NCBI GenBank assembly: GCA_028715965.1
Contig: JAQUQS010000017.1
Location: forward strand, 1-35,319
Source: Candidatus Omnitrophota bacterium
GTDB lineage: Bacteria > Omnitrophota > Gorgyraeia > Tantalellales > Tantalellaceae
Direction: 5' to 3'
DNA length: 35,319 bases
Shown here piece by piece: positions 24,501-26,281 of this stretch (position 1 is the first letter of the stretch; each line of letters starts with the position of its first letter). Position numbers and translations under genes: made by a program. The notes below the pieces were generated by a model. That model did no database searches. It saw nothing but the letters and a program-made list of their open reading frames with translations, and was not told the DNA's origin.

Positions 24501-25245
24501 AATTACGGTTTACCTGTTTCAGGTCTTCGGTAAGGATGTGATCTTCCAGGGCGTTCAAGGTGTTCCTGAGCGTATCGATCAAACGCATATTGCGGTCTTT
24601 ATTGTCAAGCAGGCTCAAAAATGCCTTGTAGTTGCGCAGATATAGATCGCTGTCATCTATTCCATAAAGCATTACGGGGAATTCAGAAATCGCCGAAAAG
24701 AACTCACCCGCTGATATCTTCCCTTCACGCATCAGGTATTCGGCCGTTTTTTTCCCGGCTTCCTTATCCGGGAATTCAGAAAGTATGCTGGTATCGATGT
24801 ACCCTTCGGACCCTTCCACTCCAACGAAACGGACATCATAATTCACCGCCATATTATCAAGCACATTAACGATGGATTCCTGGGCCCCGAAATTGTCATG
24901 AACATCCTTGATGTTGATAATAAGTTCCTGGCTATCCGTTTTATTGACCGACTTGGTTATGGCAATATCACGTGGTATGGAAAACTGGTTCAGGTTGACT
25001 TCTTTTTTCACGAGCGGCTCTACGACTGCATCTGCCCCGCCCTGGCCATACGATATCTGCTGGATCAGGAATGTTGTGGCAAGCACCAATGATATTGCCT
25101 TAACAAATGGTCGCACACGGCGGCTGGTGGAAAAAAAATACAGGTCTTTTGAGCCCGGGTCATCTCCGGGGATCGGAACATCCGAAGCAGGCTGACGCAC
25201 GGATATCCTGTCACTGATAATGGTCCGGATAGATCGCCAATTCAT
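535..25245 (-). CDS. Giant 8,236-residue multidomain protein with long leader, SecA-like motor and TPR/membrane repeats
   Basis: One uninterrupted reading frame of 24.7 kb starts at an ATG (25243-25245) behind the Shine-Dalgarno-like AAAGGGTGAGG and ends at TAA (535-537). Order of parts by residue: leader with hydrophobic core 48-66; TraB/TIKI-like module about 105-535; helical, low-complexity Ala/Glu/Gly-rich stretch about 560-960; HExxE-type motif at 1024; coiled-coil region about 1150-1700; SecA-type motor about 1985-3030; small beta and charged linker region to about 3405; Pro/Gly linker 3410-3434; then membrane clusters at about 3649-3815, 4111-4192, 6011-6077 and 7641-7755 separated by long TPR/helical repeats; and a receiver-like C-terminus around Asp8034. 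The multiple helix clusters indicate a membrane-bound protein. Giant genes are known in Omnitrophota, but I cannot assign this one to a characterised family. The molecular role is unknown. An energy-driven envelope or transport machine is only a hypothesis. Confidence 0.95.
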   Translation of the reverse strand: MNWRSIRTIISDRISVRQPASDVPIPGDDPGSKDLYFFSTSRRVRPFVKAISLVLATTFLIQQISYGQGGADAVVEPLVKKEVNLNQFSIPRDIAITKSVNKTDSQELIINIKDVHDNFGAQESIVNVLDNMAVNYDVRFVGVEGSEGYIDTSILSEFPDKEAGKKTAEYLMREGKISAGEFFSAISEFPVMLYGIDDSDLYLRNYKAFLSLLDNKDRNMRLIDTLRNTLNALEDHILTEDLKQVNRNSVLSNDSGRNFTKRWYFIQEIGDRYGVDKDRYENVNSLINAVEREKTVDYAAANIQRDELLNYFTGTLKRDNLEELILKSLSFKLGKTSKSQFYSYILLLAKAENVDISRYDELENFCNYVTLYESIDISELMDEVDDYESRIRGKLFRNDEEREFTSLIKNLEILDNVFSVSLTSGQLRYFKEHLGEFAWPVFMDFIKKEYGKYGMEMPSDLYKARELFEQISEAEIFYDSATDRNKAMVDNTIKMMRENDVSVGAIVTGGFHTRGISDILRSDKISYLILLPRFNPQNGKRPYITILSNRVNEYAKYSGRSDFLAVTSNFSVLMTILDGGGLSANARRTMYEAVAMALGQALMSRMKRGMINDVILGDESSSILGIYLEALLAKQEKLLNDGVIDRERYEGMVTFLEELLIRDLSIKVDGLTGRVLVGVRLDTGGLIYEMIRDPGSGEVALKRYQTPSDAEFNDVFAEEGIETIVGTGTGEYLATEEISESAKRVIEDQLMILLDSYPGKKSTSDDIETALLKLAGRKGIDTTGIDLAGLAGRIAGEAQNGQIAQTAREGQMRGMLDEAEALLDEGKLAAAIDMVEQAREEASRAGTTVDAADSERLMRISDRLADTRIAAAQKIAESLSGPGTGNAQYLEDGMPGTKKEAPGGISEEITGRIEDISHDAGTQKMPGTDEDTGGSARSTARRVRGEITDNSGLVAVDSETLSDGTVLVRHDFGDSEAAAFHFYAPNGVLVIVVNSNTDLVGGMNSILGPKGYTFDDVENELLFHERREAFWRRTISDGWAEEELRAAGIEVSPENMSAMKARIAHVIASAEQGHEFVKDNLDGITPFHYAGILQSNSLVGMDNMLHEDRSFHDRVLLKAGEMDVAAFTYADTAEYDAKVKKLVEDQFQTLAMPAANKDLERAADAVDALDDIYASMQGLVRQYQDTGISDETRESLLNAINTARQKLLRLIGFLDLLYDLVSGMRADVNDKKRSRDRIRAKREKARKLDVSFRAMAEKQVPGLRSLEQKRAEEAEDVKTYGLDLQELLAGARSPDPVERATARNELWRRLKDSYPVLSQAPEDLIELLLSGDTTAFRVISDRIYEARKEADRARYAVSKSTPQTSKSAEFVAAQAEENEKKADTAERMLNAALMSVFIDGEDSADAFARAVEAARVFVGQLLDSAANEADRLEKELNGLLAKGTKKGEEIELAAQFERGEEIKERLTALSRMISGIKSYYSRLEGVGSLGVRENFEFRDIPELIEIKRSGRLGKSVNASLDAAIYKCDQLRGRCQDLEMRIDWASARKGLPVEIPEDKLDSVYELDPIETSEEETFHVQTTWRDVVAGFNVYCNSRGDVLSQLARLRAMKAGMGHGADLRGNLSRYWRVVRNFFRRTRGKAPVAANTIDALISEWTGYLTYYARQGDAYSGHLEPLSEINASLARGGWVNYAGIMERLISISSDITRSSVSREQVQELKSGLTWLVYKADRFFYPQPESSIVDNVSQDEIAIARTSMAGAFFDLLNDDEMDEMVQSEEDRKKLDEAKAIAIEIKNRKNPTPGWITAQNKKLIELLNSLVYGEKEIYDEKDAKKGTKAFVFMRKLIQQYNKQDAPIDSAFVTNLLRDLGLRAGIKAAGYSEGMLDTILGLEIGQSETFVTEKESQEDRLDRLAKYMQLMAATGYLDMSSATVTGLVDQAGIDRDEFSRVMSTGSRFCDFIQNKMKSVEEDMGESNKTFQDKDNQYRMMAVYQLGAILADEKIPFTEQVIIGLEMGMGKFGDMATGAGKTLAMIIPNIMQRCRGKKAIHLVTHDYYTERDFRETHFIYKMMGMKVSYLRGDEKNVATANDRIGDNDVVVMSYGTYNFTTLEAVEEKSQKENEDWIDWLAKGHLTFDECDVTPRLSDFIIAAEQKNISLDEYLKHHILFRLAMALYEAGGIDEVYTLLEDNAVRMADGSEKEITALKRMLSMEDGDNLSLAGSGRGSVITIGDREIKASDVLAAQEKGESVILDSNGAKFVVRFDNKTGFVVRRLEYSGDKDKMPDKIDVVLDPVTKRPTASSLTRKKVVGMLSQIMSDLRTSLPGRHIETPTWEDLLNTVQVLYIEKENVDYKMRYQEKTGENPIEISYDRQSGKVDVYEKGRPDGVTDIEVERRMGETGDIFIARYEGRVVGVLNDLVGREDDERIIKMGDKRYRVDKAGDKFILTRVSLEITLIDSSTGRELPGQRRDRFHTLYELKHQFRGDGEDRPVARRDNESTEYISHPNSANLAGSYGGASGSVSTVADLMLKLFPKAKGLRKISPPFAKKGAVMAPVFSVRVDGDWEMAKNQIRQIFANCSQPSILFYFEDINAAKNREADLREFLRSSGIESRAGPVTVNIFDKEGFSEVEIVEKAGNPNTITFTDRKLGRATNVRFVEDVGFISKNTMKSLRKWLERKLSVDPDAADHVRSVVAGKSREMGITPEKEPVTNDDIIAMSVRILDAMLTGENGIFFEEDINARAQKTKNAETFLRSLGIGPRDEVWENMHKKYAEGLFIVKLAPNESLQSQTQEDGRSQRQGDTGNVSSFFSTREGSVFYRMVQQAYSREDNTNLPYFQRQLGERKWKRFLEMVKEMEMSGMEKKIFDTNGNYRLDISEEDLAEWGRYQAYFNSLYVEVMVVSQRRADRARDKKRKIDDLKQAALDPVREILKRFKQRVAKNRGVAERFVDDSIDALLDKYVTYDALDMGTGLLDLEEFFGVLGEYFLIPSSMGQAKKIVQLPKNRRDAVRELRKLRKDIKAAVKKAISRAGSIRAEAGRKDREGPVSWLSVGEWAYGFAVSPNGKVLLKDVKRMLPDGTEVMIKDVIRGEDGSITELNIGETELKVAFLQDGVIELRVALAEGESAEHLRSFARFSTSRHVDEDSGAVDGMDITAEGMSDEYLFQVYGRGIKRLKTRILKEANNNGGRVTGTMVSELGLIDAGIEVARENYEYRVGESVEYDSTDDDVVRTRERAERSIARAVARVQGEVRETNDNADAAWNRMRKDNSKFTVKHGKRSVVRARRGLPSERLGDITPDAGRVVPGQANVRYEAGAAGGQEWSASGVDDIFDEAMKGEGVATVVSSVGRSDARDRRSVADKKEKSADSKKEKAAEHAAALEPETVSGIGVVGVSSDKTKKDGISLAEAGQAYARVVVPPPGGSVPPPGGGAPPEGPPAIVLVMPVQLLQSANMEDIASEINDRFGSMKEEDKSIVVEIDGVEDGDVDPVSGRASIKFKNLRVIDAEGAAILTAHIESVLSRNPEMSQEELEKEVDLDDTKGNRVFLRRIGGREVLVTKGKDDVTYVRGMGTNVSPRARMEVATANAYLTGKEPGVPMGEVEARRSGVYRTSSGDDAGRELVGLDALVRTSFAEEGEGEVIEVPGADGIGKTWLKYYVGGAISGIFRIFLGLIGGSFDLLLRFENWMNFRSDMFSRNHRVLAMLPAFLKVLSMNIPIGVVKYTMTREGLGEFLMWAQSRMNVYNSTVKQLEKRFDVLSSFKDRLSSVDPERTAWKWAADKALWVATHLRVSRMAIFVFSGAVFIIPAGILSAIRFALPKKVKEWATKVYSWARSKLPEKEPRYSMEQAREEISTRLPAAVTRGEELDPANALRLAANLTGREYSPEDEDLLSSRLLLDTVLQPEDIPDTATDRETLYIAAMFLKTNRDMSLAGFCAYKVGNILYAQALAAAERANKTMNKTDKEAATRAKLAAYNYFTIASAAEYNTKASRMYLGILLYSLGDKKKAGDVLKWQVRKKGEVAQDLATSAYAVLGASYQDGKDYKKAARSYRKAPGIPGVDVGDRYVVKLPGEEIDITARKGECRKAISQDKDDKKKTLSDAGKKVAGGVWGKRKPMIYVTLGTITVLALLIMICPGLLSATLVPLLKWLGAMVGEGVLAHILPFTVIAEHLGSIKALFSVTLQIIQLINLVGMPLYGLTRRALRSTYGLFSNPFYDWRLYAAENRELAREPADFGLRVKYLEKAKSAGDDARVKWLIADGNTLLWDLEFPVDETYALKFLNYVMENGSARQKKRARKEMLDLLRTGSPDSDDVMVSLRALIRDDQKGREGDIERVIFRLYASGQLSDQQLLLLSSELFVDERSEIKNMAPALRDAYRNRAMSLGSPIEAEKRRIVSRMALEGYAAAEACLEEAARIAPEDKEIPVARIGLKKKEYEKESDADRKKDIARQQAELLSLISRREGGIRAFIDGMDVDLLEKLKDSIIAVDMSSAVDMRDTIKKLEETRLGAQLPQDDIFAPGRKDREEKAVDTPETEMRNARIRVLAAKFKDSRKDMSADEILELARAYLVTGQYVKASRVLRSWYAKRTFRNEPDKGAEAAKLRVVCCLGIIEHHNQWQFVTYTRWVTLGRALAKLRKYGGTYAEWADWVASTSYIRSPDRAASAYESLKSHYGKGLCEDAVDGMLVRYGVISLGHTWFTRPTAARLALNVILDSGLESDEAVRETLSQAKRMLRDTYIDVVKNRISGYLSDLSGSSDTVTRGELRVNALSECVRAVSLNLDSPWVLEAVAETVYQVIDQFLEEGDDIAGFGSRLETIKALDEMEDAKRYVVTLFAVRYIGSLRRNMDLEEPGAGARYNALLGTAMIWLLRELTSSDLALVKGEIIAALRDIGGIRLWNGQTGDLSGPSLAVEIVARIQSIAEDAPDSVDEAMLRAWIDLLGILMDRSNSERREKERLGKDTSSVYADIGDKIKTALAYFKAPLVSMDKQEREKVFPLFLDCIATWFGDEGRSLAGALLREGIAEEGTVSPETVGRVDIIIQQFSTLRLDRQNIIGKFADKNDVRAALVVHSQWTLAAGDEKNKDMFAREKLLLILGLTDRFKGTVSIDAVLKELASVISDAGPLVIAAEHGVIMSALAGIDPVSPAIAALQLNIISEVQRIYDAAGKGDMAATMTPVFDRILKELVDSLKELQNDSEQETLALIVGRAETLRIIALKLADEGEYEKAEKAINEANSAMNSIVQKNIELAKAGKDMLSVDMSGLERENKSVAEAIDQIYREQGKFYEAEMSKARGAALSAEYGILAGNDVAEEVDRAKDAYKKALLLKPDSMEAGKGSMEIHVLKAKLARDKHDRLKKEYDSTQEQMREMDKEIAEMEKDIDDLTSDAGSEFMSRYTQAEMAVSAAGNMSGDDGATAAYFERRRLEAGTRLTGIEKRLAGSRQERADLATKEVKQKREADEAGLEAANVLRSEQENIAEAIRKAFDIVVSGGYDGTKDEVAAANEVILSFGTADALDAAKASFDKGLGFLGRYHAAAVRANRIGDGLAIKRFLLNLFLEANYAKSKRGREDLLRLIQERLTDDPSAQTIRISGMETVSDGGEVPLLDALLYACDLSKADKEEKKAALAGIHELYVFTEGHDGMAEVRAVALKAIYEGTKAGAVGEFAGADLFDEKNGTVTDEARPVLKNGIKVYLGEMGIDLPDVGDPLIEDILGIMGTSRKEKKQWDGLTDDERTVFVMNMERRQVEPDISDERLNALSAGYYRAMAVSYDVDRRKRGLGSLGKLEIHKSPEDRDLPLLTRITDEMSSLDPASESIKLFNGLISLGNGVRNNTVSLVEAAAGLKSYIDTDPSDEVAREILAAVYTRLHRDRYPGNPEYVAFDGEASSYFASAAKYRLEDYNGKPDDMKERSDLEKALRDIRKAIVYSPRDAALVILEARILRELGRKDDAEISLRAVITAGRDRRLFGLSSSPEDVASARMELGFMLLQDGRAEEARDIVGHDVGIALRTTILPRRTIIYGLLAAVLGLTVGYFLLPYLSALVLGLIFSGGVTTVQSLGWVMPYNTGLSTGLLFFSLVQLFWGKDRFSPETAALMGAAHMQLGNAVRARWYMGYMSRLAGKEEAKIDPRALEAVAEQAELLGTYEGLRTALSMREMRKQGGDIPDTVDEEKKIGRLREKLADPSLKVPRIWYEYEPLGMTGAPARQMRSISEKIEYLEKVAQEDPESAGLPGLTDALIGELKVLQVLHDDTMSGSPLLAAVKRSLGFAPPDCSGKIVSLYVLKARVLAGEDKDATRTGWEDADRALDEAENTALSFMVDLPDEFRKLRARSWAFKGDLASQDGKQAQAFECFTTAIGLDPSNVRARLGRSARFEENGDIVMAAKELESALNADASIDGINNRYSMKLAAFYLNDEIASPEKARAVLDRVSRRHMKDIVEAQKVECDGIAGSVQKVMDTLRRLADLNELSDKLKADRELSGKMRDKTLEGSSGNEHRVFLGNIISIENEELARRTAQVDTDERSLAAFISRGGMFNAVIANLRGQPAAQAVKYLNILLDVSERYLPADDKDITFRKAVIRLLLAEKELSSGNNEQAGEVFASLPLSNISQDTREKTEFLLQAYVVGMKIALSKQDRLQYMKMARQAVDATERIKNGFGDVENESIRTVGQVLVDGMTRIASDKDIPEKEKQADMAAIFKFYADLSAINLNMSIAVGMVKVITGNMSSDMLDNVSMSLSRPDIPVKFKSLLLRLLAGKAFSDPEFRAASGTRLEIISGDNDLRRSGDRGVVSAWLLIRAISAREKGDVRSARGYFRKVSEVDKDGEFSVMAQLGLKATYPRWRWIERMMCDRRITSLNKDSYESEARRAEMLYATGKYHRATAAYEKAMKMGLNISGSRELMTHYAHAVLNDNGPWYSAPRRAWRNIFSVDKAIQLRIERLKQAYGSLPSDSDGKRSIGEEIVRAYDGLENMAIKRSERASGRRRLRIYPRTREIVSRANYEKGILLAEMGKEDAAKEAFIRAAKANPEDNRPAEAMKKALEPEPADATARARQIWDKAVKAYDEGDLGTATTLLRKAAGTDPTLKTNAETMLEEIRDVDRVCDDMLSYSIRSDWARAVEKNEELASKMRRRLAGHSGDALEAEMQVFEMWFQLRSGDKTQDEKNRRGFGILSGVLGAAGVMTPLDGNNANYRRILTRLQNRIGSLIKEGEYGRALWLLDVLETSPMTEDEAQNNLYLEGLAYCRIYSRDVSSSEGPSPDDTLLRKVADSIYPVLLRSNEDKGSRLAVEISDAYLKQASRYGKEDLPQNREYALVQAERYMREAVIKRASPDMDLINRFIDICVKHNTLFEERNESRVVEALRELLSAPGLRQRAGAVFGVISRVLKTSLLDKQVDVEKMRAISDLFALMGAALEGATDEMDRALILGNTNKVLSDIMPYLRVMQSNKDADVLVYLAGITGSLGGIRLQILGDGTFKMDDVMLGNVDLVLAYFNVMSGDIPTARRTIAGLPPLTGKWLAEKRFAEFRILLSEGDLVGALSMIRRIARYDRAMTSDAKLLLAKAHYTAAASQTDAGAAILHYERATALWPNYEEAHREMARLYGSTDVEKSARHKAIADSINSRYKGKHADMAKPLPVLPSSWPEFKKHMLLAPLVEQAKFFYLPVAVPGVLTGIMGLAGFPGMDVVIYAMIGASIAAQGVMAYRFVEKHNKGRLTAFVVATINILGVNALITILGIPTSYYPFYALAYLLPAVMVHSATNYYVFRSNRAASVKKGYATIEGAAPSYHTAEQAKRVFIGVLGKGEMLDAAIQDVNARYRDDNVRVFAVSSEGEFNDIVTGSDSINVLVEYTEDGEPEKLLEEAIRVSDIQSIAMAYPYFVHPYMSGMQESALRNLGKMSDLELADVSRSIFGVIPAETRENVLDEVFARVNYGSAEWEVAPQKVLTKDNERQWVDGYVKAISDLAALEERDGQDEEYLRSRETFLSYQKGLVAAIERGDYARLGELLSHRDMSLAREDINISDITEEMTALRFDYPQVMLVDARMPGIDLDALLPVMEKLEGKAFYLCVVAASQDQIPENMRYLANIVPIITGDSASLSAEDAVTMAELTLAEKGIEVRKDSVSVVAFEGDLHSNGMIDYMRVTDKEQTPNFVVLGNDVLTDALVGNKVSRLLPAMAVIGIGKRQNSYDHRPSVLAVGCVDDTIEYIGSNLENVLCILIEISKLNVGRLIREEIEALVRIEISA
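925..1205 (-). other. Receiver-like C-terminal segment of the giant protein
   Basis: The stretch PQVMLVDARMPGIDLDALL, with Asp8034, closely follows the phospho-acceptor strand of response regulators (h-h-h-D-x-R-M-P-G-x-D). A further strand and helix (AFYLCVVAAS; IVPIITGDSASLS) follow. The usual acidic pair at the first strand is not evident upstream, so this may be a degenerate receiver fold or a chance match. Confidence 0.4.
1965..2325 (-). other. Fourth membrane-helix cluster (residues about 7641-7755)
   Basis: Four hydrophobic helices are visible, including FFYLPVAVPGVLTGIMG, VVIYAMIGASIAAQGVM, LTAFVVATINILGVNAL and FYALAYLLPAVMV. A TPR-like repeat (ILHYERATALWPNYEEAHRE) precedes the cluster, and the soluble C-terminal region follows it. 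Confidence 0.75.
7010..7215 (-). other. Third membrane-helix cluster (residues about 6011-6077)
   Basis: About three hydrophobic helices run from TIIYGLLAAVLGLTVGYF to LLFFSLVQLFW. The cluster is flanked by TPR repeats on both sides: before it, ILRELGRKDDAEISLR; after it, AAHMQLGNAVRARWYMG. Confidence 0.7.
8830..9215 (-). other. Coiled-coil segment of the giant protein (residues about 5344-5473)
   Basis: A highly charged helical stretch rich in Lys, Glu, Gln and Met shows hydrophobic residues at heptad spacing (for example EQMREMDKEIAEMEKDIDDL). It sits between TPR-like regions and probably serves as a rigid spacer or an oligomerisation element. Confidence 0.6.
12670..12915 (-). other. Second membrane-helix cluster (residues about 4111-4192)
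   Basis: About three hydrophobic helices are seen, starting with MIYVTLGTITVLALLIM and ending near INLVGMPLYGL. They are preceded by the basic stretch GKRKP and followed by TRRALR. TPR-like repeats, for example around residues 3980-4055, lie just before the cluster, and long helical repeats follow it. Confidence 0.7.
13800..14300 (-). other. First membrane-helix cluster of the giant protein (residues about 3649-3815)
   Basis: Three hydrophobic stretches are visible: one beginning GGAISGIFRIF, one beginning VLAMLPAFLKVL and one beginning MAIFVFSGAVFIIP. Basic residues flank them (KKVKEWATK after the third). They form the first transmembrane group after the leader and stand directly after the Pro/Gly linker region. 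Confidence 0.7.
14945..15018 (-). other. Pro/Gly-rich linker in the giant protein (residues 3410-3434)
   Basis: Repeated PPPGG and PPEGPP units follow about 100 residues of charged, probably disordered sequence rich in Lys, Glu, Asp and Ala. This looks like a flexible hinge between the N-terminal catalytic-type part and the C-terminal membrane/repeat part. It may mark an ancestral fusion point. Confidence 0.7.
16156..19293 (-). other. SecA-type translocation motor embedded in the giant protein (residues about 1985-3030)
   Basis: The motifs occur in SecA order. YQLGAIL (Gln1991) corresponds to the VQLIGG region. Walker A is MATGAGKT (2021-2028). Motif Ia, HLVTHDYYTERD (2047-2058), corresponds to HVVTVNDYLAQRD. 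SYGTYNF (Tyr2100) corresponds to the YGTNNEYGFDYLRD region. Walker B is DECD (2134-2137) where SecA has DEVD. NBD2 begins at NLAGSYGG (2507), like KLSGMTGT. Motif V is GRATN (2647-2651) for GRGTD, and motif VI is GRSQRQGD (2792-2799) for GRSGRQGD. A helical-wing-like stretch (SIDALLDKYV, about 2948) follows. Lys2027, Asp2134 and Glu2135 are present, so ATP binding and hydrolysis are possible. Compared with E. coli SecA, the stretch from DExD to NBD2 is roughly 200 residues longer and that between motifs V and VI about 85 longer. This is not the housekeeping SecA gene. Confidence 0.88.
22021..22368 (-). other. HExxE-type putative metal-binding segment (residues about 960-1075)
   Basis: After a beta-rich stretch (about 970-1010) the protein reads FHERREAFW, with His1024, Glu1025 and Glu1028, on a predicted helix. 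About 40 residues later comes AHVIASAEQGHEF, with His1065, Glu1072, His1074 and Glu1075. The spacing of His/Glu on two helices would suit a metal site. It is not a standard HExxH zincin, and no family is assigned. Confidence 0.35.
23641..24933 (-). other. TraB/TIKI-like module in the giant protein (residues about 105-535)
   Basis: The region begins with a beta strand and His motif (KDVHDNFGAQ, His116), followed by FVGVEGSEG carrying a conserved-looking acidic residue. It ends with a basic helix (DRNKAMVD) and the strand-turn VTGGFHTRGI (His512). This order of a first His motif, a Glu, and a late G-x-x-H-x-x-G motif is the layout of the TraB/TIKI/ChaN-type fold, which includes metal-dependent hydrolases. 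The length between motifs is greater than usual because of a helical insertion. The assignment is inferred from motifs alone and enzymatic activity is unproven. Confidence 0.45.
25036..25245 (-). other. Long N-terminal leader of the giant protein
   Basis: Residues 1-70 have a roughly 45-residue N-region, a basic cluster (SRRVRP, 41-46), a hydrophobic core (about 48-66) and the ending IQQISYG at 61-67. Ser65 and Gly67 fit the -3 and -1 positions of signal peptidase I. N-regions of ordinary signal peptides are far shorter, so this resembles an extended leader or a signal anchor. The same pattern occurs in identical register in the partial gene at 1-220. Confidence 0.65.
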
Positions 25246-25507
25246 CGCCTCACCCTTTTTGAAACTTATTAAATCTACTTAATAACATAGTAAAACTGGT
25301 CAAGAATAAGTATCTAAATGACTTAGCTGCAATACAATATATCACTTTTTGTGTTCCTGGATCATATTAATTATACCTTATAAAAATGAGAATATAGTCT
25401 TTAAAATCTTGATTTTTTATACCCTAACAGTTCGGCGCTTCGGAATAAAAGGTTTATCAAGGTAAAAGCGTAAAAAGTCTGGATAAGGCGTGTTGTTCTG
25501 TAGTTGT
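25246..25507 (-). promoter_or_regulatory. Spacer carrying the probable promoter of the giant gene
   Basis: This AT-rich 262-base spacer separates the Bat operon from the giant gene. A perfect TATAAT lies at 25370-25375 on the minus strand but has no good -35 element. A TTGACC nearer the start codon lacks a good -10 element. I found no gene here and no strong terminator hairpin, so read-through from the upstream operon cannot be excluded. Confidence 0.3.
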
Positions 25508-26281
25508 TTATTTTCGGGTAGTTATAAAATTGATACGCTCTATGTGAGAGGTCTTCACCCAGCCGGATTGATGGCTTTCGTTCATCCGTATCTTACACCA
25601 TGATCCATCCTGGCGAAGAATAGTGACCTTCATGCCATCATATACTGGAGATACGATCGCGCTCTCCTCGCTGGGTCCGTACCTCATATCCGCGATAGGA
25701 GTGACAATAAAGGCCGTTTTGTGAAAATGCTCGATCTTTATCCGGAATAAACCCATGAAAGAAAAGAACAGTACCAGCAATGCGACCAAATATATATCAC
25801 CGCCGTAAACCTTGATCCTTTTCACCTTATGTACGAATGTCAGGGAAAGTATAAGCAATAAGCATATCCACATACCAACGGCCACTTCTCCTATCGAGAG
25901 CAATGCAAGTAAATGTGTCCCTTCCCTCCTCAGGGGATTCTCCGGGACGTTCGTGTCCCGTCGCTTCATAAGGCTTCGCGCCAGTGAAAGGTTAGAGAGC
26001 GCGTCACTATCCCGGGGAGAAAGCACCAAAACACGCTCATAATTCAATATAGCCTTACCAATACGGCCTATGCGAAGATATGAGTTCCCAAGATCATAAA
26101 AAATATTATCCGTCATGGCCCCTCCACCGATAAGGGATTCAAAGACTTCACACGCCTTGGCGTATTCCCCGTTCTCGTAATGATCTATCGCGTCCTGGAA
26201 GGTACCGGCACTTTCGGCCCCAGCTACTACCGATGCGCAGAGCAAGAAACAACTGATCATGAATATAGCGTTCTTTCTCAT
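25508..26281 (-). CDS. batE: BatE-like protein: signal peptide, TPR, two membrane helices, SH3-like domain
   Basis: The 257-residue product has an N-terminal signal (about 1-22, ending VVAGAES) and two TPR-like repeats (about 27-95, with the typical YDLGNSYLRIGRIGKAILNY). Two transmembrane helices follow (about 133-151 and 162-180). The C-terminal SH3b-like domain (about 190-251) has ADMRYGPSEES and the WCKIRM and GWVKTSHIERI strands. This architecture is characteristic of BatE, the last gene of Bat operons. With both helices in the membrane, the TPR and SH3 parts would lie on the same, periplasmic side. The start overlaps the stop of the preceding gene in an ATGA, which suggests translational coupling. 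It is the last gene of the operon. Confidence 0.88.
   Translation of the reverse strand: MRKNAIFMISCFLLCASVVAGAESAGTFQDAIDHYENGEYAKACEVFESLIGGGAMTDNIFYDLGNSYLRIGRIGKAILNYERVLVLSPRDSDALSNLSLARSLMKRRDTNVPENPLRREGTHLLALLSIGEVAVGMWICLLLILSLTFVHKVKRIKVYGGDIYLVALLVLFFSFMGLFRIKIEHFHKTAFIVTPIADMRYGPSEESAIVSPVYDGMKVTILRQDGSWCKIRMNESHQSGWVKTSHIERINFITTRK

Noticed and set aside
25246-25507. A rho-independent terminator after the Bat operon
   Set aside because: Only a weak AT-only stem (around the AAAATC/GATTTT pair near 25405-25420) was found, without a GC-rich hairpin and T-run.
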